Positions 40,396-47,945 of a stretch of DNA of 47,945 nt are shown one piece after another. The notes below the pieces were generated by a model, which saw nothing but the letters and a program-made list of their open reading frames with translations, did not search any database and was not told the DNA's origin. A program made the translations under genes and the position numbers. Origin of the DNA: TMED13 sp042090305 (lineage in GTDB: Bacteria > Pseudomonadota > Alphaproteobacteria > Methylaequorales > Methylaequoraceae); NCBI GenBank assembly GCA_042090305.1, contig JBELJQ010000013.1, positions 1 through 47,945 on the forward strand. The letters run 5' to 3'. Each line of letters begins with the position of its first letter. The stretch's first letter is position 1.

Positions 40396-41150
40396 TATAC
40401 AAATGGTTTAAAATTATTTTTCCTAAAAATCAATCTAATTTTCATTAAATCATCAACAGTGTCTACACTTGGAGGATTATAATTTATTTTAAATACTTTT
40501 ATTTTATATCCATTATCAAGAGCACGCATTTGTTCCAATTTTCTTGTGATTTCATTTTTTGTTTGTTCTAAACCTATTATTTGCTCAAGAATATTTGGTC
40601 TAAAAGCATAAATACCGATGTGATGGTATTGATCCTTCAATGATTTTACTTTTCTTTTAAAGTCTATGGCATAACCCTCATTTTTTATAATGTTCACTTG
40701 TGCCTTGACTATATTTTTATCAGAAATTTCTTGTTTTTCTAAATCACATACAGCACTACCAATATCCACTTTCTGGTCTCTAAATAAATTAATTATATTT
40801 TCAATGAGTTCTTTTTTAAATAAAGGAAGATCTCCTTGTAAATTTATAATGATATCAAACTTTTTATGAATTCCCTTGTAAGCCTCAAAAATTCTATCAG
40901 TGCCACTTTTATGTTCCTCTATACTCATAAAAGCTTTGATAGCGTGCTTTCTACACAAATTAAAAATTTCACTACTATCAGTTGCTACAAAAACCTCTGC
41001 TAATTTTAATCTTTCAGCTGTTTCAGCAACTCTTATGATCATTTGTTTTCCAGATATTTTTCTGAGTAATTTTCTCTTTAATCTTTTTGACTCCAGTCTA
41101 GCTGGAATAATAATTACTACTCTAGGATTTTTTTTTATTTTATTGATCAC
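40395..41150 (-). CDS. kdsB: 3-deoxy-manno-octulosonate cytidylyltransferase (CMP-KDO synthetase)
   Basis: KdsB activates KDO for lipopolysaccharide core synthesis, so the cell has a Gram-negative outer membrane. The 251-residue protein has IIIPARLESKRLKRKLL, VFVATDSSEI, SGTDRIFEA and LQGDLPLF. It starts with GTG at 41150, no nearby ATG fits the family start, and no strong ribosome site is seen. It is transcribed together with pheA. Confidence 0.94.
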   Translation of the reverse strand: MINKIKKNPRVVIIIPARLESKRLKRKLLRKISGKQMIIRVAETAERLKLAEVFVATDSSEIFNLCRKHAIKAFMSIEEHKSGTDRIFEAYKGIHKKFDIIINLQGDLPLFKKELIENIINLFRDQKVDIGSAVCDLEKQEISDKNIVKAQVNIIKNEGYAIDFKRKVKSLKDQYHHIGIYAFRPNILEQIIGLEQTKNEITRKLEQMRALDNGYKIKVFKINYNPPSVDTVDDLMKIRLIFRKNNFKPFV

Positions 41151-41156
41151 AATTTA

Positions 41157-41172
41157 AGTATTTTATAATACT
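41157..41172. promoter_or_regulatory. Palindrome in the kdsB/cytochrome c divergent gap
   Basis: AGTATT-TTAT-AATACT is a perfect 6-4-6 inverted repeat in the 52-base gap between the divergent starts. It contains TATAAT on +, and -10-like sequences on both strands overlap it. It may simply be a shared promoter core in AT-rich DNA. Confidence 0.35.
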
Positions 41173-41202
41173 ATTAATATTTGATTTAAGAAATGTTAAA
41201 TT

Positions 41203-41727
41203 ATGAATAAATATTTTTTATCTATCATCTCTATCCTCCTTTTATTTCAATCATTCAAGGTCTATGATGAGTTGTTTTATCATCAAGCATCTGATGAAAA
41301 GTCTGTTATATTTGCATCAACAGAAGTCGAAGAATCCAATGTTGATAAAGAATCTGAACTTAAAGGTGAGAATGAAAATGCTCAAGAAGAAGAGGTTGAT
41401 TTAGCTTTGCTATTTAAAGAAGTGGATATATCAAAAGGTGAAAAGATTGCAAAGCAATGTTCAGCCTGTCATGATTTTAGTATTGATCTTAAAGTCAAGG
41501 TAGGTCCACCTCTGTGGGGAGTTGTAAATCGGAAGTCGGCAGCAATATCAGATTATAAATACTCAACATCTTTGATAAATTTTAAAAAAGATTGGTCAAG
41601 AGAAGCGCTCTTTTATTTTTTAGAAAATCCGAAAAATTATATTGATGGCACAAAAATGATTTACAAAGGACTAAAAAAAAGCTCCGATAGAGTGAATCTT
41701 ATTTCATACTTAGAATCTCTAAAATAA
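41203..41727 (+). CDS. Membrane-anchored c-type cytochrome (cycM-like)
   Basis: This is a 174-residue monohaem cytochrome c. An uncleaved-looking N-terminal hydrophobic segment (about 4-17) is followed by an acidic linker (about 38-66, many E and D) and then a class I cytochrome domain with CSACH at 86-90, GPPLWGVVNRK, and the likely axial M152 in GTKMIYKG. It resembles the membrane-bound cytochrome c552/CycM that carries electrons from the bc1 complex to cytochrome oxidase in Alphaproteobacteria. It abuts the hisN-like gene with no spacer. Confidence 0.9.
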   Translation: MNKYFLSIISILLLFQSFKVYDELFYHQASDEKSVIFASTEVEESNVDKESELKGENENAQEEEVDLALLFKEVDISKGEKIAKQCSACHDFSIDLKVKVGPPLWGVVNRKSAAISDYKYSTSLINFKKDWSREALFYFLENPKNYIDGTKMIYKGLKKSSDRVNLISYLESLK

Positions 41728-42504
41728 ATGCAAGTAGATACAAGTGAGCTCCTTAAGTTTGCAAATAACTTTGCTGACGAAAGTCGTTTAATTCTTAGGA
41801 AAAACTTTTTAAGTTCCTTTAATGTTGAAAAAAAAATTGACGGTTCATTCGTCACCAATGTTGATAGAGAAGTTGAATCATTATTCATAAAAAAATTACA
41901 GAATGAGTTTAATGAGCACGGCTTGATTGGAGAAGAATTTGGTAAACTAAATTCTGACGCAGAATACATTTGGGTTATAGATCCACTTGATGGAACTCAC
42001 AGCTTTATTTCGGGTAAGCCATTATTTGGAACACTTATCTCGTGTTTAAAGGATTCTAAACCAATATTAGGACTCATAGACATTCCAATGCTTAATCAAA
42101 GGTGGGTGGGAGCCGAAAATTTTGGTGTGTATTTTAATAATACAAAATGCTCTAAAAAAATTGTTAAGAAAAAGTTTTCTGAAACAATTGTTACTTCAAC
42201 ATCTATGTTGATGTTTGATGAAGAAAGTCTAGAAAAAGTGAAAAAAATTTATTCCTCCTCCAAATTCCCTGTGTTTGGAACAGATTGTTATGCTTATGGA
42301 CTATTAATTTCAGGAAAAATTGATTTAATTGTAGAAGCAAATATGAAACCTTGGGATTATCTTGCACAAGTTGCATTAATAAATGAAGTGGGGGGGTTTA
42401 TAAGCGACTGGAGGGGTGAAAACTTAAATCTTAATTCGAATGGAAAAGTTATTGCATCTATGGATAGGAATCACCATAAAAAATTAATAAATGTTTTAAG
42501 TTAA
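41728..42504 (+). CDS. hisN: Inositol-monophosphatase-family phosphatase, probably histidinol-phosphatase
   Basis: This is a 258-residue magnesium-dependent phosphatase with the family metal motifs GEE (E69, E70), DPLDGTHSF (D85, D88) and the late KPWDYLAQ. The GTDCYAYGLLISGKIDLIVE stretch is typical of HisN-type histidinol-phosphatases. Activity on other sugar or inositol phosphates remains possible. It begins right after the cytochrome stop and one base separates it from yejA. Confidence 0.85.
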   Translation: MQVDTSELLKFANNFADESRLILRKNFLSSFNVEKKIDGSFVTNVDREVESLFIKKLQNEFNEHGLIGEEFGKLNSDAEYIWVIDPLDGTHSFISGKPLFGTLISCLKDSKPILGLIDIPMLNQRWVGAENFGVYFNNTKCSKKIVKKKFSETIVTSTSMLMFDEESLEKVKKIYSSSKFPVFGTDCYAYGLLISGKIDLIVEANMKPWDYLAQVALINEVGGFISDWRGENLNLNSNGKVIASMDRNHHKKLINVLS

Positions 42505-42505
42505 A

Positions 42506-44425
42506 ATGAAATATCTTCTTCTGTTAGTCCTAAATTTTTTTGTATACTCAGACTTGAAAGCTGAATCTCTTCAGTATAAGCATGGATTAGCTATGCATGG
42601 AGACCTTAAGTATAAAAAAAAATTTGAAAAGTTTGATTATGCAGATGCCAATGCTTTTAAAGGAGGACAGATTAAATTATCAAGTATTGGAACTTTTGAT
42701 AATCTAAATCCTTATATTCTGAAGGGAGTAGCGGCATGGCAGACAAGTTACCTATTTGAAACATTAATGAAATCCTCATTTGATGAACCTTTTAGTCAAT
42801 ATGGACTTCTTGCCGAAGGTATAAAAGTTCCCGAAGATCGCTCTTGGGTCCAATTTAAAATTAGAAATGAGGCAAGGTTTTCAGATGGCTCTAAAATTAA
42901 ACCAGAAGATGTTATTTTCTCATTCAATACTCTTATTTCTAAAGGTCATCCTGCATATAAAAGCTACTATAAACAAGTAGATTTTGTCGAAAAGATTAGT
43001 AGAAATGAGGTAAAATTTTTTTTTAAGGGAGACCCAAACCCAGAACTACCTCTTATAATTGGTTATCAATTACCGATATTCTCCAAAAATTACTGGGATG
43101 GTAGAGATTTCAGCGAAACAACCTTAGAGCCACCGCTTGGAAGTGGTCCCTACCTTATAGAAAATGTAAAACCAGGAAGAAGCATTACCCTCAAAAAAAA
43201 TCCTAATTACTGGGGTAAAAATATAAATGTCAATATTGGTCGATATAACTTTGATACTATTCATACTGACTATTATAGAGATGAAACGGTAGCCATAGAA
43301 GCTTTTAAATCTGGAGCTTATGATTTTAAAATTGAAAACTCCTCAAAAAACTGGGCAACTGCTTATAAATTTAAAGCAGTAGAAAGAGAACAAGTAATTA
43401 CAGAAGAAATAAAATACTTTCGACCAAGTGGGATGCAAGGATTTGCATTCAATATCAGAAAACCGTTCTTCAAAAATAGAAATGTAAGGAAGGCATTAAC
43501 TTTTGCTTTTGATTTCGAGTGGTCAAATCGTAATTTATTTTATAATGCCTATACCAGAACTAAAAGTTATTTTGATAATTCAGAATTATCCTCTCAAAAA
43601 CTTCCTACTAGAGCAGAGTTGAAAATATTAGATAAGTATAAGGATAGAATACCTAATGAGGTATTCAATACAGTTTATGTCCCTCCAAATACTGAGATTG
43701 AAGGTATGAGTTTAAGAAATAACCTCCGAATTGCTAGAAGAATTTTAAAAGAAGAAGGGTGGGTAATTAAAAATGATTTGTTAACAAACCAAAAAACAGG
43801 TCAAATATTTGAGTTTGAGATTCTCCTAAGATCTCAACTGTTTGAGAGAATTGTTTTGCCAATGAAGAGAAATCTAAAAAAATTAGGTATTATTATGAGG
43901 ATTAGAACAGTTCAAGACGATTCACAGTATCAAAAAAGATTGGAAGAGTTTGACTTTGACATGGTTGTAACAAACTATGGATCAATCATTTCTCCAGGAA
44001 ATGAGCAAAGAAATTATTGGGGATCTTCATCTGCTGATCAACCAGGCAGTGCAAATATTATTGGGGTGAAAAATCCAGTAATTGACGAGATTATAGAAGG
44101 TCTAATAAGTTCAAAAGATAGGAATGAGCTTGTGAATTATACAAGGGCTTTAGATAGAGTTTTATTATTTAATTACTACCTCATTCCTCAATTCCATATT
44201 GGACATTATCGAGTTGCATATTGGAATAAATTTTCAAGACCAAGTACCAGTCCAAAATATGATCTTGGATTTGATTTCTGGTGGTTTGATAAGAGAAAAG
44301 AAATGAAAATTGGTAATGTAGAAGAAGGAAGTGATGATGATGAAAAATTAAATTTTAGTTTTATGTATTATCTTATTCTTATTTTTCCATTTATTATATT
44401 ATGGCGAATTAGGAAAAATAAATAA
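42506..44425 (+). CDS. yejA: Oligopeptide-type ABC substrate-binding protein, YejA-like, with a C-terminal membrane anchor
   Basis: This family-5 extracellular solute-binding protein has 639 residues and a signal peptide (about 1-19). The YejA-type start (YKHGLAMHGDLKY, then the LSSIGTFDNLNPYI segment) and the RFSDGSKIKPEDVIFSF motif are clear. Related systems take up peptides or microcin-like compounds. Unusually, the C-terminus carries a hydrophobic helix (about 617-634, MYYLILIFPFIILW) followed by RIRKNK, which would tether the protein to the inner membrane. It overlaps yejB by one base. Confidence 0.9.
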   Translation: MKYLLLLVLNFFVYSDLKAESLQYKHGLAMHGDLKYKKKFEKFDYADANAFKGGQIKLSSIGTFDNLNPYILKGVAAWQTSYLFETLMKSSFDEPFSQYGLLAEGIKVPEDRSWVQFKIRNEARFSDGSKIKPEDVIFSFNTLISKGHPAYKSYYKQVDFVEKISRNEVKFFFKGDPNPELPLIIGYQLPIFSKNYWDGRDFSETTLEPPLGSGPYLIENVKPGRSITLKKNPNYWGKNINVNIGRYNFDTIHTDYYRDETVAIEAFKSGAYDFKIENSSKNWATAYKFKAVEREQVITEEIKYFRPSGMQGFAFNIRKPFFKNRNVRKALTFAFDFEWSNRNLFYNAYTRTKSYFDNSELSSQKLPTRAELKILDKYKDRIPNEVFNTVYVPPNTEIEGMSLRNNLRIARRILKEEGWVIKNDLLTNQKTGQIFEFEILLRSQLFERIVLPMKRNLKKLGIIMRIRTVQDDSQYQKRLEEFDFDMVVTNYGSIISPGNEQRNYWGSSSADQPGSANIIGVKNPVIDEIIEGLISSKDRNELVNYTRALDRVLLFNYYLIPQFHIGHYRVAYWNKFSRPSTSPKYDLGFDFWWFDKRKEMKIGNVEEGSDDDEKLNFSFMYYLILIFPFIILWRIRKNK

Positions 44426-45534
44426 TGTTAAATTATATTTTCAAACGGCTCATCCTTATTATCCCAACCCTTCTGGGAATCCTTGCTGTGAACTTTATAA
44501 TAATTCAAGCTGCCCCTGGAGGTCCAGTTGAAAAAGCTATAGCACAGATTAAAGGTAATGACGTATCGGTAACATCAAGATTTACTTCGTCGGGAGGAGA
44601 GCAATCACAGACTACTCAATCTAATCAGTTAAGTAATACTTATCAAGATTCAAAATATAGGGGATCTCAAGGAATTGATCCTGACCTAATTAAGGAACTA
44701 GAAAAACAATATGGTTTTGATAAACCCCCTTTGGAAAGATTTACTAACATGTTAAAAAATTATTTAGTATTTGATTTTGGTGAAAGTTTTTATAAAGACA
44801 AATCTGTTATTGATTTGATAATTGAAAAGCTACCCGTATCTATATCTCTAGGACTGTGGACAACGCTTATTGTCTATTTGATATCAATCCCTCTGGGCAT
44901 AAAAAAGGCGGTAAGAGACGGATCTGACTTTGATATATTTACATCCTCACTAATTATCGTCGGATACGCTATACCTGGTTTTTTGTTTGCAATTTTTTTG
45001 ATCGTTATTTTTGCAGGTGGAAGTTATTTCGATGTCTTTCCACTCAGAGGTCTTGTTTCTGACGACTGGGAAAGTTTATCTTTTTTTAATAAAGTTATAG
45101 ATTATTTTTGGCATCTTACACTTCCCGTGCTAGCTATGGTAATTGGAGGATTTGCAAGTTTAACAATGCTAACTAAAAATTCATTTCTTGATGAAATCAA
45201 TAAGCAATATGTGGTTACAGCTAGAGCTAAAGGAGTAAGTGAAAAAAAAGTTTTGTATGGTCATGTTTTTAGAAATGCGATGCTCATAGTAGTTTCAGGG
45301 TTTCCATCAGCATTCATTAATATTTTATTTACCTCATCATTATTAATAGAAGTAATTTTTTCATTAGATGGTCTTGGACTTTTAGGGTTTGAGGCTGCTT
45401 TAGGAAGAGATTATCCAGTTGTGTTTGGTAGTCTATACATTTTTACACTTCTTGGTCTTACAATAAAGCTGATTAGTGACTTAACTTATGTAATGATTGA
45501 TCCACGAATTGACTTTGAATCTAGAGGGAATTAA
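44425..45534 (+). CDS. yejB: ABC transporter permease YejB
   Basis: This 369-residue binding-protein-dependent permease of the Opp/Dpp type begins YIFKRLILIIPTLLGILAVNF and has the EAA loop ARAKGVSEKKVLYGHVFRNA. An N-terminal periplasmic insert rich in Ser, Gln and Thr (about 48-80) is typical of YejB. It should pair with YejE and be driven by YejF. It starts within the yejA stop (TAATG). Confidence 0.94.
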   Translation: MLNYIFKRLILIIPTLLGILAVNFIIIQAAPGGPVEKAIAQIKGNDVSVTSRFTSSGGEQSQTTQSNQLSNTYQDSKYRGSQGIDPDLIKELEKQYGFDKPPLERFTNMLKNYLVFDFGESFYKDKSVIDLIIEKLPVSISLGLWTTLIVYLISIPLGIKKAVRDGSDFDIFTSSLIIVGYAIPGFLFAIFLIVIFAGGSYFDVFPLRGLVSDDWESLSFFNKVIDYFWHLTLPVLAMVIGGFASLTMLTKNSFLDEINKQYVVTARAKGVSEKKVLYGHVFRNAMLIVVSGFPSAFINILFTSSLLIEVIFSLDGLGLLGFEAALGRDYPVVFGSLYIFTLLGLTIKLISDLTYVMIDPRIDFESRGN

Positions 45535-45536
45535 AA

Positions 45537-46559
45537 ATGAATTTAAGTCCTCTATCAAAAAGAAGAATTGAAAACTTTAGATTGAATAGAAGGGGATTTT
45601 ATTCTGCTATAATTTTTGTTTTTTTGTTTATAATTACAATCTTTGCTGAATTTATAGCAAATGACAAACCAATCTTAGTAGTTTTTGATAATAAATTTTA
45701 CTTTCCTGTAATTGAAAAAATACCAGAGACTTTTTTTGGCGGTGAATTTGAAACTGAATCTGATTATAAAGATCCTTATGTTCAAAAATTAATAAATAAT
45801 AATGGTTTTTTTGTTATGCCTTTGATTGAGTATTCTTATGATACTATCAATTATGATCTAAAGGTTCCATCGCCATCAAGTCCAACTCTTGAAAATTTAT
45901 TAGGTACCGATGATCAAGGTAGAGATGTTTTAGCAAGATTAATATATGGATTTAGAATTTCCGTTTTTTTTGGTTTAATTTTAACCTTTCTTTCAAGTGT
46001 TATCGGAATTGTGATAGGTGGCTTACAAGGTTTCTATGGTGGTGTAGTTGATTTGTATGGGCAACGTTTTATTGAAATATGGTCAGGTTTACCAGTGTTA
46101 TACCTATTAATAATCATTTCAAGTTTCATTGAACCTAGTTTTTGGGTTCTTTTATTTATTATGCTTTTATTTAGTTGGATGTCACTTGAAGGAGTTGTGA
46201 GAGCAGAGTTTCTAAGAGCTAGAAATTTTGAATATGTAAAAGCCGCTAAGGCGCTTGGTGTTGGGAATTTACAAATTATGTATAGGCATGTTTTACCTAA
46301 TGCTATGGTCGCAACTTTAACACTTATGCCATTCATTTTATCTGGATCTATAGCAACATTAACCTCATTAGATTTTTTAGGATTTGGTTTGCCTCCTGGC
46401 TCACCTTCACTAGGAGAAATGGTTTCACAAGGAAAAGCTAATCTTCAAGCCCCTTGGTTAGGTATATCCGCTTTTATAACACTTTCCCTACAACTCAGTT
46501 TGCTTGTTTTTGTGGGAGAAGCGGTTAGGGATGCATTCGATCCTAGAAAGGTATCTTAG
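45537..46559 (+). CDS. yejE: ABC transporter permease YejE
   Basis: This is the second permease of the system, 340 residues. It has the N-terminal NFRLNRRGFYSAIIF anchor, the LLGTDDQGRDVLARLIYGFR motif common to DppC/OppC-type proteins, and the EAA loop AAKALGVGNLQIMYRHVLPNA. It lies two bases after yejB and two before yejF. Confidence 0.94.
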   Translation: MNLSPLSKRRIENFRLNRRGFYSAIIFVFLFIITIFAEFIANDKPILVVFDNKFYFPVIEKIPETFFGGEFETESDYKDPYVQKLINNNGFFVMPLIEYSYDTINYDLKVPSPSSPTLENLLGTDDQGRDVLARLIYGFRISVFFGLILTFLSSVIGIVIGGLQGFYGGVVDLYGQRFIEIWSGLPVLYLLIIISSFIEPSFWVLLFIMLLFSWMSLEGVVRAEFLRARNFEYVKAAKALGVGNLQIMYRHVLPNAMVATLTLMPFILSGSIATLTSLDFLGFGLPPGSPSLGEMVSQGKANLQAPWLGISAFITLSLQLSLLVFVGEAVRDAFDPRKVS

Positions 46560-46561
46560 TA

Positions 46562-47945
46562 ATGAATAAAGTGATTGAAATAAAGGATCTTTCGGTTAGT
46601 TTTACTCAAAATAAGGAAGTAGTAAAAGCCGTACAAAAGAGTAATTTTTTCATCAAGAAAGGAGAATGTTTTTCGATCGTTGGTGAAAGTGGTTCTGGAA
46701 AATCAGTTACTGCTATGTCAATGATGAAGCTACTTAAAAAGAGTAACAATACTCTTATCTCTGGTTTTATAAAATTTGAAGAAGAAAACCTATTGACTTT
46801 ATCTGAAAAAAAACTGGCAAAAATAAGGGGTAAGGGGATCTCAATGATCTTTCAAGAGCCAATGACCTCACTTAATCCACTCCATACAATAAAAAAGCAA
46901 ATAGGTGAATGTTTATTCGATTTGAATAAAAAAGAAGAAAGAATAGTTGAACTACTTAAAGAGGTAGGAATTGAAAACGCTGAGGAGCGCTTAAATCACT
47001 TTCCTCATCAATTATCTGGAGGGCAAAGGCAAAGAGTGATGATTGCAATGGCTATTGCTAATAATCCAAAATTATTAATAGCCGACGAACCAACTACAGC
47101 GCTAGATGTAACAATACAGAAACAGATTCTAGATTTATTGGATAGCTTAAGAAAAAAGTTTCAAATGTCTCTTCTTTTGATAACACACGACTTATCAATT
47201 GTAAAAAATATATCTGACAGAGTTTGTGTTATGAAGAATGGGCAAATTGTTGAACAAGGTAAGACCAAAAGTTTGTTTAAAAAACCCAAGCATCCTTATA
47301 CACTTAAATTAATAAATTCCAGCCCGAATGAAAAAAAGTTTAAGTCTAAAAATTCCAAGATAATTTTGAGCACAAAAAATCTTAATATTCGTTACCAATT
47401 AAACAGTAATTCTTTTTTTAATAGAAAGAATAAATTTTTTCATGCAGTTAAAAATTTAAATATACAATTAGCTAAAGGTAATACATTAGGTGTGGTTGGT
47501 GAAAGTGGGTCTGGTAAAAGTTCTCTGGCATTAGCTATATTAAAGTTAATAAAATCCGAAGGTGATATATTTTATAAAAATTTTAATATTTCAAAATTAA
47601 GTGATACTTCCTTTAGAAACTTTCGAAAGAATATACAAATAATTTTTCAGGACCCTTTTGCCTCTTTGAGCCCAAGGCTAACTATTGAGAGAATAATTGG
47701 TGAAGGTCTTGAAGTACATAAAAAAGGTTTAAAAAAAAATGAAGTATCTAATCTTATCTTAGAGATTTTAGAAAAGGTGGGATTAGAAAAATCTATGCTA
47801 AATAGGTATCCTCATGAGTTTTCTGGAGGGCAACGGCAAAGGATTGCAATAGCTCGCGCTTTAATTTTAGAGCCTGAAATTATAATCCTAGATGAACCTA
47901 CAAGTGCTTTGGACATGACAGTACAAAAACAAATTGTTGACTTAC
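46562..47945 (+). CDS. yejF: Duplicated ABC ATPase YejF (3' end outside window)
   Basis: This is a fused double nucleotide-binding protein; 461 codons are visible and the frame is open at the window edge. The first ATPase half has Walker A GESGSGKS, Q-loop IFQEPMTSLNPL, signature LSGGQRQR and Walker B LLIADEPTTALD. The second half repeats GESGSGKS, IFQDPFASLSPR, FSGGQRQR and IILDEPTSALD. It would power YejBE-mediated import. It is the last gene in the window. Confidence 0.94.
   Translation, partial: MNKVIEIKDLSVSFTQNKEVVKAVQKSNFFIKKGECFSIVGESGSGKSVTAMSMMKLLKKSNNTLISGFIKFEEENLLTLSEKKLAKIRGKGISMIFQEPMTSLNPLHTIKKQIGECLFDLNKKEERIVELLKEVGIENAEERLNHFPHQLSGGQRQRVMIAMAIANNPKLLIADEPTTALDVTIQKQILDLLDSLRKKFQMSLLLITHDLSIVKNISDRVCVMKNGQIVEQGKTKSLFKKPKHPYTLKLINSSPNEKKFKSKNSKIILSTKNLNIRYQLNSNSFFNRKNKFFHAVKNLNIQLAKGNTLGVVGESGSGKSSLALAILKLIKSEGDIFYKNFNISKLSDTSFRNFRKNIQIIFQDPFASLSPRLTIERIIGEGLEVHKKGLKKNEVSNLILEILEKVGLEKSMLNRYPHEFSGGQRQRIAIARALILEPEIIILDEPTSALDMTVQKQIVDL

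Noticed and set aside
40900..41157. 85-codon + strand frame opposite kdsB
   Set aside because: It is antisense to the conserved kdsB N-terminus and its hydrophobic composition is what the reverse strand of such AT-rich coding DNA yields.
1..47945. CRISPR arrays, insertion sequences or prophage genes
   Set aside because: No regularly spaced repeats, transposase, integrase or phage structural genes were seen; the window looks like ordinary chromosomal content.

Overview
The window (about 48 kb, AT-rich, roughly one third G+C by eye) is chromosomal DNA of a bacterium with a compact genome. The gene set and several gene orders point to Alphaproteobacteria: rpmH-rnpA-yidC-engB, ffs-dnaX-ybaB-recR, ABC permease-argD-argF, and dapD-dapE. 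Very short spacers, overlapping genes, A-rich coding tracts and a lanthanide-type methanol dehydrogenase fit a streamlined, probably marine lineage (AEGEAN-169/HIMB59-like groups are candidates). That placement is inference only; no rRNA gene is present to test it.

Region 1 (1-11767) is a methanol-oxidation and lanthanide locus made of two converging gene sets. On the + strand are the 3' part of xoxF (PQQ- and lanthanide-dependent methanol dehydrogenase), its cytochrome xoxG and the periplasmic binding-type protein xoxJ. On the - strand, reading from 11767 down, is a lut-like ABC cluster: substrate-binding protein, YVTN beta-propeller, ATPase, permease, a cupredoxin-like protein without copper ligands, and a secreted protein of unknown function. 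It is followed by pqqA, pqqB, pqqC, pqqD and pqqE and then a pseudoazurin with its own promoter. Together these would make the cofactor (PQQ), plausibly move the metal, oxidise methanol in the periplasm and pass electrons to c-type cytochrome or blue copper carriers.

Region 2 (11815-22428) holds metabolism and stress genes: metZ, apaG, trkH, argF and argD with an ABC-2 permease, recX, a MscS-type channel, and class Ia ribonucleotide reductase nrdA/nrdB with a clear promoter covered by NrdR-like boxes. It ends with a tRNA-Arg(ACG) gene. Region 3 (22429-27151) has an uncharacterised probable lipoprotein preceded by two perfect 14-bp palindromes, panB-panC for pantothenate, and a gamma-glutamyltransferase.

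Region 4 (27152-33557) is a long + strand run: rpmH, rnpA (starting inside rpmH), yidC, engB, argB, a pyrimidine 5'-nucleotidase-like HAD protein, dapD and dapE. Region 5 (33554-41150) is mostly - strand: def-fmt-truA, ffs-dnaX-ybaB-recR and kdsB-pheA, with rmuC on +. Region 6 (41203-47945) is on +: a membrane-anchored cytochrome c, a HisN-type phosphatase, and the yejABEF oligopeptide-type ABC importer, whose ATPase gene runs off the window.

The points most worth a second look are the compact xox-pqq-lut locus with two unassigned exported proteins, the palindromes and attenuator-like hairpin around pqqA, the rnpA start nested in rpmH, and an A8 slip site in dnaX at the position expected for making the gamma subunit.
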